Below are positions 26,234-33,577 of a stretch of 64,000 nucleotides of DNA, in pieces. The DNA is taken from contig CAVQZD010000010.1 in NCBI GenBank assembly GCA_963718375.1, positions 7,087 through 71,086 of the forward strand. The letters are read 5' to 3'. The notes under the pieces were generated by a model, which did not search any database, was not told where the DNA came from, and saw nothing but the letters and a program-made list of their open reading frames with translations. The position numbers were made by a program, and so were the translations under genes. Position 1 is the first letter of the stretch. The number at the start of each line of letters is the position of its first letter. The DNA comes from RBG-16-64-13 sp963718375 (lineage in GTDB: Bacteria; Actinomycetota; Thermoleophilia; RBG-16-64-13).

Positions 26234-27082
26234 CTAGCAGGAGGCTTGGTAGGAACGGACGTAGTCAGCCAGGCTCTCCCGCCAGGGAGGCAGCTGAACG
26301 CCCAGTCCGGCCGCCTTCGAGCAGTCCAAGCAGCTGTTGGCCGGCCTGGCCGCGGGCAGAGGGAAGTCGCTTGTGGCGGCGGGGACTATCTCCACTTCCA
26401 GGCCCAGCAGGTCCAGGATCTCCTGGGTATAGGCGATACGCGAGGCGCAGCCGGCGCCGCCCAAGTGGTAGAGCCCAGAGGCGTCCCGCTCGGTGAGGGC
26501 CTTAAGGGCAGCCGCCAGGTCGTCGGCGTAGGTGGGGCTGCCTGTCTGGTCATCGACTATGCGCAGGGGCCCTCCGCGGGCGACCCACTCCTGCAGCTTG
26601 CCCGGATAGTGGATGCCGCTCATGCCGTACATCCACGAGGTGCGCACTATCAGCGCGTCGGGCAGCGCGGCGGAAACCGCGCGCTCGCCCTCCAGCTTAG
26701 TCTGGCCGTAGTATTGGAGCGGCCGGGGCTCGTCGTCCTCGGCATAGGGCTCAGGCTTCTCGCCATCGAACACGAAGACCGTGGAGATATGCACCAGCTT
26801 CGCGCCCACCGTCGCGGCAGCCTCCGCTAGGTGCGTGGGCGCGAGCACGTTGCCGCGGTAGGCATAATCGCGGTCGGTCTCACAGCGGTCCACCTCAGCG
26901 GCAGCAGCGCAGTTAACGATCAGGCGGGGCTGGAGCTCGGTGATGGCGGCCAGGGTCGCGTTCCGCTGAGAGAGATCGAAGTCCTCGAGGTCGCGGCCCT
27001 CCGCGCCGGGGCCGAACGCGCGCAGGCACGCGCTGCCCAGCATGCCCTTGGCTCCCAGTATGAGTGTGTCGGTCGGCACCAC
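26234..27082 (-). CDS. RmlD-like dTDP-4-dehydrorhamnose reductase, paralogue 1 (altered STDYVF motif)
   Basis: A 282-residue SDR with LILGAKGMLGSACLRAFG and the catalytic Tyr-Lys in YYGQTKLEGE. The substrate-site motif that reads STDYVF in RmlD is STVFVF here, so Asp and Tyr are replaced. The C-terminus FPLPAARPANSCLDCSKAAG is nearly the same as in paralogue 2, 12 bp upstream, showing a tandem duplication. The substitution could change the stereochemical outcome or make it a non-catalytic partner. Start is a double GTG at 27082/27079; the first is annotated. Confidence 0.85.
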   Translation of the reverse strand: MVPTDTLILGAKGMLGSACLRAFGPGAEGRDLEDFDLSQRNATLAAITELQPRLIVNCAAAAEVDRCETDRDYAYRGNVLAPTHLAEAAATVGAKLVHISTVFVFDGEKPEPYAEDDEPRPLQYYGQTKLEGERAVSAALPDALIVRTSWMYGMSGIHYPGKLQEWVARGGPLRIVDDQTGSPTYADDLAAALKALTERDASGLYHLGGAGCASRIAYTQEILDLLGLEVEIVPAATSDFPLPAARPANSCLDCSKAAGLGVQLPPWRESLADYVRSYQASC

Positions 27083-27094
27083 GCGGCGATTCTA

Positions 27095-27946
27095 TCAGGA
27101 CGCTTGTCGGGAGCTGAGGTAGCGCGCCAGACCGTCACGCCAAGGCGGGAGCTTGACCCCCAAGCCGGCGGCCTTCGAACAGTCCAGGCAGCTGTTGGCC
27201 GGCCTAGCCGCGGGCAGAGGGAAGTCGGCACTGGAGGCGGGCAGCACCTCCACCTCCAGCGCGGCAAGCGCAAGGGTCTCGCGCGCCCACTCCAGGCGGC
27301 TGGCGCAGCCGGCGCCGCCCAGGTGAAAGAGCCCCGAGGCGTTGCTGCGCTCGACCAGAGCTTTCAGAGCGGCGGCCAGGTCGTCGGCATAGGTGGGGCT
27401 GCCGATCTGGTCGTCCACTATGCTCAGCGGCCCGCCGGCGGCAGCCCATCCCAGTACACTCCCGGGAAAGTGTTTGCCCCCGTGACCGTACATCCACGAG
27501 GTGCGCACGATCAGCGCGTCCGGAGAGGCCAGTCGCACCGAACGCTCGCCGGCCAGCTTGGAGGCGCCGTAGTAGCTGAGCGGCTCGGGGTAGTCGGTCT
27601 CGCGATAGGCCTCACCCTTGTCGCCGGCGAACACGTAGTCGGTGGAGATGTGCACCAATCTCGCCCCCACCTCGGCGGCGGCCTCGGCTGCGTGCTTTGG
27701 GGCCAGCGAGTTGCCGCGGTCGGCGTAGTCGTGATCGGTCTCGCACCGGTCGACGTCGGTGGCGGCGGCGCAGTTGACTATCACGCGCGGCCGCAGGTGT
27801 TTGATGGCCTTGAGCGAGTCGGCCCGCACCGAGAGGTCGAAGTCCTCGAGGTCACGGCCCACCGCGCTGGGGCCGAATGCGCGCAGGCAGGCGCCGCCCA
27901 GCATGCCCTTGGCTCCTAGTACCAAGACCTCGGTGCGCTCGGGCAT
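27095..27946 (-). CDS. rmlD: dTDP-4-dehydrorhamnose reductase RmlD, paralogue 2
   Basis: A 283-residue SDR with the complete family set: VLGAKGMLGGACLRAFGP, NCAAATDVDRCETD, ISTDYVFAGD and the catalytic YYGASKLAGE. RSNASGLFHLGGAG and the RPANSCLDCSKA end fit the family. It reduces the 4-keto group to give dTDP-L-rhamnose. This copy, not paralogue 1, keeps the canonical Thr-Asp-Tyr motif and is my choice for the true RmlD. ATG start with no overlap. Confidence 0.92.
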   Translation of the reverse strand: MPERTEVLVLGAKGMLGGACLRAFGPSAVGRDLEDFDLSVRADSLKAIKHLRPRVIVNCAAATDVDRCETDHDYADRGNSLAPKHAAEAAAEVGARLVHISTDYVFAGDKGEAYRETDYPEPLSYYGASKLAGERSVRLASPDALIVRTSWMYGHGGKHFPGSVLGWAAAGGPLSIVDDQIGSPTYADDLAAALKALVERSNASGLFHLGGAGCASRLEWARETLALAALEVEVLPASSADFPLPAARPANSCLDCSKAAGLGVKLPPWRDGLARYLSSRQAS

Positions 27947-27989
27947 GGCTCAGCCCGTCCAGGCAATGGCGGTCAGAGCAGCACCCACT

Positions 27990-29108
27990 CTAGAGCAGCT
28001 CCCTGTGTGCCTCCGCGAGGTCCGCCTGCACCATCTCGCTGGTGAGCTGCTCGAAAGAGATAGTGGGTCGCCAACCTAGCACCTGCTTGGCCTTGGAGGC
28101 GTCGCCCAGCAGGCTCACCACCTCGGTGGGGCGGAAGTAGCGCTCATCCACGCGGATGATCACGCGCCCTGGGCTCAGGGGCTCCTTCTCGTCCTCCAAG
28201 ATCAGCAGTCCACCCCGGGCCTCGGCCAGTTTGTCCGCGTCCACCGACGCGACCTCGCCTACCTCATCCAGGCCCTTGTGCTTGAACTCGATCTCTATGC
28301 CCACCTCGCCGAAGGCGCGCTGCACGAACTCCCTCACCGAGTACTGCACGCCGGTGGCGATGACGTAGTCGTCGGGCTCTTTCTGCTGCATCATCAGCCA
28401 CATCGCCTGCACGTAGTCCTTGGCGTGACCCCAGTCGCGCTTGGCCTCGAGGTTGCCCAAGTAGAGGCAGTCCTCGGTGCCCAGGATGATGCGGGCTACC
28501 GCCCGGGTGATCTTGCGGGTGACGAAGGTCTCACCGCGCAGGGGGCTCTCGTGGTTGAAGAGTATTCCGTTGGAGGCGTGCAGGCCGTAGGCCTCCCGGT
28601 AGTTGCGGGTGACCCAGTAGGCGTAGAGCTTGGCGGCCGCATAAGGGCTGCGCGGCCTGAACGGGGTGTCTTCGCTCTGGGGTGCCGGCGCGTCCCCGTA
28701 GAGTTCGGAGGTCGAGGCCTGGTAGAAGCGGGTCTTCTTCTCCAACCCCAGTATGCGCATGCCCTCCAGCAACCTCAGCGTGCCCAAGGCGTCGGAGTTG
28801 GCCGTGTACTCCGCCGTCTCAAACGACACCTGTACGTGCGACTGGGCAGCCAGGTTGTAGATCTCGTCCGGCTGGGTCTCTTGGATGATGCGGATGAGAT
28901 TGGTGGCGTCGGTCATGTCGCCATAGTGCAAGAAGAAGCGGACTCCGCGATCGTGCGGGTCGTGGTAGAGGTGATCCACTCGGGCCGTGTTGATCAGGCT
29001 GGCCCGCCGCTTGATGCCGTGCACCGTGTAGCCTTTGTCCAGCAGCATCTCCGCCAGGTAGGCACCGTCTTGGCCGGTGGCTCCGCTTATGAGCGCGGTC
29101 TTAGTCAT
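27990..29108 (-). CDS. gmd: GDP-mannose 4,6-dehydratase Gmd
   Basis: A 372-residue SDR. The start KTALISGATGQDGAYLAEML is specific to Gmd, followed by YTVHGIKRRASLINTARVDH, NLAAQSHVQVSFE, QASTSELYG and the catalytic Tyr in PRSPYAAAKLYAYW, then RDWGHAKDYVQAMW. It converts GDP-mannose, made by ManC, to GDP-4-keto-6-deoxymannose. It is 16 bp downstream of fcl, in one leftward operon. Confidence 0.96.
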   Translation of the reverse strand: MTKTALISGATGQDGAYLAEMLLDKGYTVHGIKRRASLINTARVDHLYHDPHDRGVRFFLHYGDMTDATNLIRIIQETQPDEIYNLAAQSHVQVSFETAEYTANSDALGTLRLLEGMRILGLEKKTRFYQASTSELYGDAPAPQSEDTPFRPRSPYAAAKLYAYWVTRNYREAYGLHASNGILFNHESPLRGETFVTRKITRAVARIILGTEDCLYLGNLEAKRDWGHAKDYVQAMWLMMQQKEPDDYVIATGVQYSVREFVQRAFGEVGIEIEFKHKGLDEVGEVASVDADKLAEARGGLLILEDEKEPLSPGRVIIRVDERYFRPTEVVSLLGDASKAKQVLGWRPTISFEQLTSEMVQADLAEAHRELL

Positions 29109-29124
29109 CGTTCACACTCCCCCA

Positions 29125-30078
29125 TCAGGCCCGGTTGCTGACGTACCAGTCGTAGGTGCGCCGCAGACCTTCTTCTAGGCTTATCTCCGCTTGCCAACCC
29201 AGCGAGCGCGCCAGACTCACATCCAGGAGTTTCTGGGGGGTGCCGTCGGGCTTGCTGCTATCCCATTGTACTTCGCCCTCGTATCCTACGACCGTGCGCA
29301 CGGTCTCCGCCAGCTCGGCGATAGTGTGATCCACCCCCGTGCCGATGTTCACCAGAGCGTTGGGCACGCTGCCCCAGCCCCCTTGCTCGATGAACACGCA
29401 CACCGCCCGGGCTAGGTCGTCCACGTGCATCAGCTCCCGCTTGGGTGTACCCGTCCCCCACAGCACCACCGGTTCGCCGGCGGTCTTGCCTTCGTGGAAC
29501 TTACGGATGAGCGCCGGCACCAAGTGGCTGGTCTCGAGATTGAAGTTATCGTTAGGCCCGTACATATTGGTGGGCATCAGCGAGAGGTAGTCGGTGCCGT
29601 ACTCTTGGTTGAGGCTCCGACACAGCTCTATGCCCGCGATCTTGGCTACAGCGTAGGCCCGGTTGGTCTCTTCCAGCGGGCCGGTGAGCAGGTACTCCTC
29701 TTTCAGGGGTTGAGGTGCCAAGCGCGGGTAGATGCACGAGCTGCCCAAGAAGATCAGGCGCTTCACCCCGAGGCGATAGGCCTCGTGGATCAGGTTGAGT
29801 TCGATGCCCAAGTTCTCTTGGATGAACTCATAGGGATACGTGGAGTTGGCCAGGATGCCGCCCACGCGCGCCGCGCAGACGATGACCACTTCGGGCTTCT
29901 CCTGGGCCAGGAACGCCCTGGTCTTGGCCTGATCGGTGAGATCCAGCTCTTCGATGGTGCGGTAGACGATGTTGTCGTAGCCGCGCGCCGCCAGGGCGCG
30001 CAGTATGCCGCTGCCCACCAGGCCGGTGTGACCGGCAAGGTAGATGCGCTGGCTTGTGTTCGGCTCGCTAGTTGCCAC
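29125..30078 (-). CDS. fcl: GDP-L-fucose synthase Fcl/WcaG
   Basis: A 317-residue SDR with IYLAGHTGLVGSGILRAL, the family pattern CAARVGGILANSTYP, FLGSSCIYPRLAPQPLKEE and YAVAKIAGIELCRSLNQEYG, plus the PTNMYGPNDNFNLETSHL stretch. It epimerises and reduces the Gmd product to GDP-L-fucose. First gene of the long leftward block; a promoter must lie in 30079-30198, where AGTCTA at 30137-30142 (TAGACT on the gene strand) is one -10 candidate. Confidence 0.95.
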   Translation of the reverse strand: MATSEPNTSQRIYLAGHTGLVGSGILRALAARGYDNIVYRTIEELDLTDQAKTRAFLAQEKPEVVIVCAARVGGILANSTYPYEFIQENLGIELNLIHEAYRLGVKRLIFLGSSCIYPRLAPQPLKEEYLLTGPLEETNRAYAVAKIAGIELCRSLNQEYGTDYLSLMPTNMYGPNDNFNLETSHLVPALIRKFHEGKTAGEPVVLWGTGTPKRELMHVDDLARAVCVFIEQGGWGSVPNALVNIGTGVDHTIAELAETVRTVVGYEGEVQWDSSKPDGTPQKLLDVSLARSLGWQAEISLEEGLRRTYDWYVSNRA

Positions 30079-30185
30079 CTTGTCCCGTCCTCGCTGATGG
30101 TGCCCGGCTCAGGCCGGATGGACTCTGCTCAATGATAGTCTAGCGAACGGCGCGAGGTCACGGCGCGTATGCCGGCGCAGTGTGG

Positions 30186-30191
30186 TATCAA
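30186..30191 (+). promoter_or_regulatory. Extended -10 box, possible leaderless promoter
   Basis: TGGTATCAA (30183-30191) fits an extended -10 (TGnTAnnnT would need T at the end; here the last base is A, followed by TT). It ends 7 nt before the ATG at 30199. No ribosome-binding site lies between, so a leaderless or very short leader is likely. The match is weaker than at 14625 or 32684. Confidence 0.3.
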
Positions 30192-30198
30192 TTAGGAC

Positions 30199-31176
30199 AT
30201 GAAAATCCTAGCGACAGGGGTGGCCGGCTTCATCGGCAGTCGCGTGGCCGAGATGCTCGTCGAGCAGGGCCACGAGGTGTGCGGCATAGACAATATGTGC
30301 GTCGCCTACGACCTCAGGCTCAAGGAGCATCGCCTGCGGGGTCTCGAAGGCGTGGCCGGTTTGGACTTTCACCTCTGCGACATCTCCGAGCGTGACGCTA
30401 TTTCCGCGTTGTGGCAGGAGCGCGGGCCCTTCGACGCCGTGGTCAACCTGGCGGCGCGGGCGGGCGTGCGTCAGAGCGTCAAGGATCCCTGGGTCTACGT
30501 ATCCACGAATATCGTGGGCACTCTGAATCTGCTGGAGCTCTGTCGCGAGCAGGGCACGACCAAGTTCGTGCTGGCCTCCACCTCCAGCCTCTACGGCGGG
30601 TCGAACCCGGTACCCTTCAGCGAAGACGCGAACACCGACCGACCGCTCTCACCGTACGCGGCGTCCAAGAAGGGCGCTGAGGCGATGTGTCACACCTACC
30701 ACCACCTCTATGGTATCGACGTGACCGTGTTCAGATACTTCACGGTCTACGGTCCTGCCGGGCGGCCGGACATGAGCCTGTTCCGCTTCGTGCAGTGGGT
30801 GAACGAGGGGCGCCCTCTCGTTCTATACGGAGACGGCAAGCAGACCCGAGACTTCACCTACGTGGACGACATCGCCGACGGCACCATCCGCGGACTGAGG
30901 CCCTTGGGGTATGAGGTCATCAACCTGGGCGGGGACAGTCCTTACAGCCTGCTGGAACTGATCGATCTGGTCGAGCGCGCAGCGGGCAAGAAGGCCCAGA
31001 TCGAGACTCACCCCATGCACGCGGCCGACGTCCTGGCCACGTGGGCGGACATCAGCAAAGCCAAGGAGCTCCTGGGCTGGCAACCGCGAGTGTCACTGGC
31101 CGAAGGCGTCGCGCGGCTCAGTGCCTGGTACAAAGAGAACCGCGACTGGGCCAAGGACATCATCACCGAAGACTGA
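30199..31176 (+). CDS. NAD-dependent nucleotide-sugar epimerase (UDP-glucuronate 4-epimerase/GalE-like)
   Basis: A 325-residue extended SDR: ATGVAGFIGSRVAEMLVEQG at the N-terminus, LAARAGVRQSVKDPWVYV, LASTSSLYGG and the catalytic pair in SPYAASKKGAE, then FRYFTVYGPAGRPDMSLF and GDGKQTRDFTYVDDI. The AARAGVRQS and YGPAGRPDM patterns favour the UDP-glucuronate 4-epimerase branch. With the convergent dehydrogenase next door it could supply UDP-galacturonate or a related acidic sugar. Substrate is an inference. Confidence 0.85.
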   Translation: MKILATGVAGFIGSRVAEMLVEQGHEVCGIDNMCVAYDLRLKEHRLRGLEGVAGLDFHLCDISERDAISALWQERGPFDAVVNLAARAGVRQSVKDPWVYVSTNIVGTLNLLELCREQGTTKFVLASTSSLYGGSNPVPFSEDANTDRPLSPYAASKKGAEAMCHTYHHLYGIDVTVFRYFTVYGPAGRPDMSLFRFVQWVNEGRPLVLYGDGKQTRDFTYVDDIADGTIRGLRPLGYEVINLGGDSPYSLLELIDLVERAAGKKAQIETHPMHAADVLATWADISKAKELLGWQPRVSLAEGVARLSAWYKENRDWAKDIITED

Positions 31177-31218
31177 CGGGCGTCGGCTCACCCAGTCTCG
31201 CGCGCGGTCACCTCAAGC

Positions 31219-31244
31219 CAAGCTCGAACGCTCAAGCTCGAACG
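31219..31244 (+). repeat. 12-bp direct repeat at a convergent gene junction
   Basis: CAAGCTCGAACG occurs at 31219-31230 and again at 31233-31244, separated by CT. The second copy encodes the last residues and stop of the nucleotide-sugar dehydrogenase on the minus strand. It looks like a small local duplication. Confidence 0.7.
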
Positions 31245-32572
31245 TAGCGGCATCCCTCGGGCGGCGTGACAGCGGCTCGTGTGTCACAGAGGAGCCGCGT
31301 CTTCGTGTAGAGCGCCGGGTCCTTGAAAGCCTCGTGGGCCGTCGAGAGCACCAGCGCGTCGTATTTGGCGAACTCCTCCGCCGTCAGCGGCACCGACCTC
31401 AGCCCCAGATCGTGTTTGCGCCCAGCGCGCGCGACCGGGATGTGCGGGTCGCAGTAGGCCACCTGCGCGCCGCGCTCCTGCAGTAGCTCTATGATCTCGT
31501 AGCTGGGCGACTCCCTGTCGTCATCGATATCAGCCTTGTACGAGAGGCCCAAGACCAGGATCTTGGCGCCGCGGAGCGTCCTGCTCTCTTCGGCGAGCGC
31601 ATTCTCAAGCCGCGATATGACGTAGCTGGGCATGCGGGTGTTGATCTCGCCAGCCAGTTCGATGAAGCGCGTCCACATGCCGTACTCGGCCGCCTTCCAG
31701 GACAAGTAGAAGGGGTCCAGCGGGATGCAGTGCCCCCCCAGGCCGGGCCCGGGATAGAAGGGCTGAAAGCCGAAGGGCTTGGTCTTGGCTGCCTCGATGA
31801 CCTCCCAGATGTCGATGCCCATGCGGTCGAAGGTCATCTTGAGTTCGTTCACCAGCGCGATGTTGACCGCGCGGTAGATGTTCTCGAGCAGCTTGCTGGC
31901 CTCCGCCACCCTGGACGAAGACACCGGCACCACCTTGGCGATGGGGCCCGAGTAGAGGGCGACAGCGACCTCGGTGGATTCCGGATTGACCCCACCCACC
32001 ACCTTGGGGATGGTCTCGGTGGAGAAGGACTCGTTGCCGGGATCCTCGCGCTCCGGCGAGAAGGCCAAGAAGAAGTCCGCGGGCGTGGTCAGGCCGGACT
32101 CTTCGAGTATGCCCTTCACCTCTTCGTCCGTGGTGCCCGGATAGGTGGTGGACTCGAGCACGACCAATTGGCCGGCGCGCAGATTGTCGCGGATGACCGC
32201 GGCCGTGGAGTGCACGTAACTCATGTCGGGTTCGCGGTGTACGCCCAGCGGTGTGGGCACGCAGATGAGGACGGCGTCGCACTCGCCCAGCTTGGCGAAG
32301 TCGCTCGTGGCTGAGAAGCGACCGCTGCCCACTGCCTCGGCTATGCGTTCGGCGCCTACATGCTTGATGTGGGATTCGCCCTTGTTCAGACCGGTCACTT
32401 TGGCTTCGTCCAGGTCGAGGCCAAGGACGCGGAAGCCGGACTCGGTAAAGGCAAGAGCCAGGGGTAGACCCACGTAGCCCTGCCCCACGATGCCTACGAC
32501 GGCCTCTCGTCTCTCGATGAGGTCTAGCAAGCGCTGCTTGTTGGCGGAATCAGAGCCTTTGGACTGCAACAC
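31232..32572 (-). CDS. Nucleotide-sugar dehydrogenase (UDP-GlcNAc/UDP-glucose 6-dehydrogenase family, WbpA-like)
   Basis: About 446 residues. The NAD domain starts AVVGIVGQGYVGLPLALAF; VLICVPTPLGVHREPDMSYV and VLESTTYPGTTDEEV follow. The central helix has LLENIYRAVNIALVNELK, and the catalytic Cys lies in GPGLGGHCIPLDPFYLSWKA, a pattern of the UDP-N-acetyl-hexosamine dehydrogenase branch. It oxidises C6 of a UDP-sugar to a uronate. An in-frame ATG at 32620 gives 462 residues, but GTG 32572 and TTG 32569 follow an AGGGGG box and fit the family start better. Confidence 0.88.
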   Translation of the reverse strand: MLQSKGSDSANKQRLLDLIERREAVVGIVGQGYVGLPLALAFTESGFRVLGLDLDEAKVTGLNKGESHIKHVGAERIAEAVGSGRFSATSDFAKLGECDAVLICVPTPLGVHREPDMSYVHSTAAVIRDNLRAGQLVVLESTTYPGTTDEEVKGILEESGLTTPADFFLAFSPEREDPGNESFSTETIPKVVGGVNPESTEVAVALYSGPIAKVVPVSSSRVAEASKLLENIYRAVNIALVNELKMTFDRMGIDIWEVIEAAKTKPFGFQPFYPGPGLGGHCIPLDPFYLSWKAAEYGMWTRFIELAGEINTRMPSYVISRLENALAEESRTLRGAKILVLGLSYKADIDDDRESPSYEIIELLQERGAQVAYCDPHIPVARAGRKHDLGLRSVPLTAEEFAKYDALVLSTAHEAFKDPALYTKTRLLCDTRAAVTPPEGCRYVRA

Positions 32573-32683
32573 GTGCCCCCTGGATGCTCGGTCAATGATC
32601 GACGACGGTTTGTGCTCCAAACAGCCTCGGCAAGGATAGCGCGAGATGCGTGCGGAACGTTAGCCCCGCCTGCGCCGCGCAGG

Positions 32684-32689
32684 TATACT
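32684..32689 (+). promoter_or_regulatory. -10 box, possible leaderless promoter of the sortase operon
   Basis: TATACT at 32684-32689 is a near-perfect -10 and ends 9 nt before the ATG at 32699. There is no ribosome-binding site in between. The -35 region (TTAGCC, 18 nt upstream) is weak. Confidence 0.45.
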
Positions 32690-32698
32690 CCCCCGACT

Positions 32699-33577
32699 AT
32701 GTCGGAGGACGCAGAGTACAGTGTCGAGGGTGTGACGGGCGCCGCGCAGACCGGCGCGGCGCAGACTGACGGCGCGCAGCCCGACGACGCGCAGCCCAAG
32801 ACCGCGCATCCGGCCAGCGCCTCGTCAGAGCCCGACCCGGCTGAGCGCCGGCGGCGCCGCATCCGGCGCCTCGCCAACTGGCTGATCGTCCTCTCGCTCG
32901 TGGCCCTGGTCGGCATCGTGCTCTACTTCGTGGGCACCTGGCTCTACGCGGCGCATGAGCAGAGCGCGCTCCGCGACGAATTGGCCGCCGAGAACCCGGG
33001 TCTGGCCGCCGCCGAACAGTCGGTCCAGGCGAGTGACTTCGTCTCGGCAGAGACGGCGGCCGCTTTGGAGGCCGAGGCCGAGCGCCTGAGGCAGCTGGCC
33101 CAGTTGAAGTCGGCGGCGGACGCCTACAAGGCTGAGAACGTGGGGCGTCTGGGTAGGGCCATCGGAGAGATCAGCATCCCCGCCATCGGCGTCGAGACCG
33201 TCATGGTCGAAGGCGGGGCCGAGATCGAGTCCGAGAGATATCTGCGCAAGGGCCCGGGGCACTGGCCCGAGACTGCCTTCCCTGGTCAGGGTGGCAGCGT
33301 CGTGGTCTCGGGGCACCGCACCACCTATGGCGCTCCCTTCCGTAAGCTGAATGAGCTCAAGCCAGGTGATAAGGTCCAGGTGACCATGCCCTACGCTATC
33401 CTTGAATACGAGGTGACTCAGGTGATCATCGTGCAGCCGGAGGAAGTGGACGTGGTGGCCGACCGAGGCGAAGAGATGCTGTCGCTGGTGGCCTGTCATC
33501 CCCTGTACAGCGCCCAGCAGCGCATAATCGCGCAGTGCGATCTGAGCAGCTTCGTGTTGCTGGAGGCCACGCAGTGA
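32699..33577 (+). CDS. Sortase, class E-like, membrane-anchored
   Basis: A 292-residue protein. An acidic, Ala/Gln/Asp-rich cytosolic tail (about 1-55) precedes a basic stretch and one membrane span (WLIVLSLVALVGIVLYFVG), then an alpha-helical stalk and the sortase beta-barrel: GEISIPAIGVETVMVEG, the His in VVVSGHRTTYGAPFRKL, the Cys in LSLVACHPLYS and the Arg in AQQRIIAQ. Sortases attach proteins to peptidoglycan. The usual TLxTC motif is SLVAC here. No obvious LPxTG-like substrate occurs in the window. It overlaps the transporter gene by 4 bp. Confidence 0.88.
   Translation: MSEDAEYSVEGVTGAAQTGAAQTDGAQPDDAQPKTAHPASASSEPDPAERRRRRIRRLANWLIVLSLVALVGIVLYFVGTWLYAAHEQSALRDELAAENPGLAAAEQSVQASDFVSAETAAALEAEAERLRQLAQLKSAADAYKAENVGRLGRAIGEISIPAIGVETVMVEGGAEIESERYLRKGPGHWPETAFPGQGGSVVVSGHRTTYGAPFRKLNELKPGDKVQVTMPYAILEYEVTQVIIVQPEEVDVVADRGEEMLSLVACHPLYSAQQRIIAQCDLSSFVLLEATQ

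Noticed and set aside
26831..27919. A 362-codon open frame on the plus strand
   Set aside because: It covers the two rmlD genes on the opposite strand. Its internal repetition only mirrors the rmlD tandem duplication.
17629..30078. The leftward block as one acquired island
   Set aside because: I see no integrase, transposase, tRNA border or clear shift of base composition. Absence of flanking mobile genes within the window makes this unsupported.
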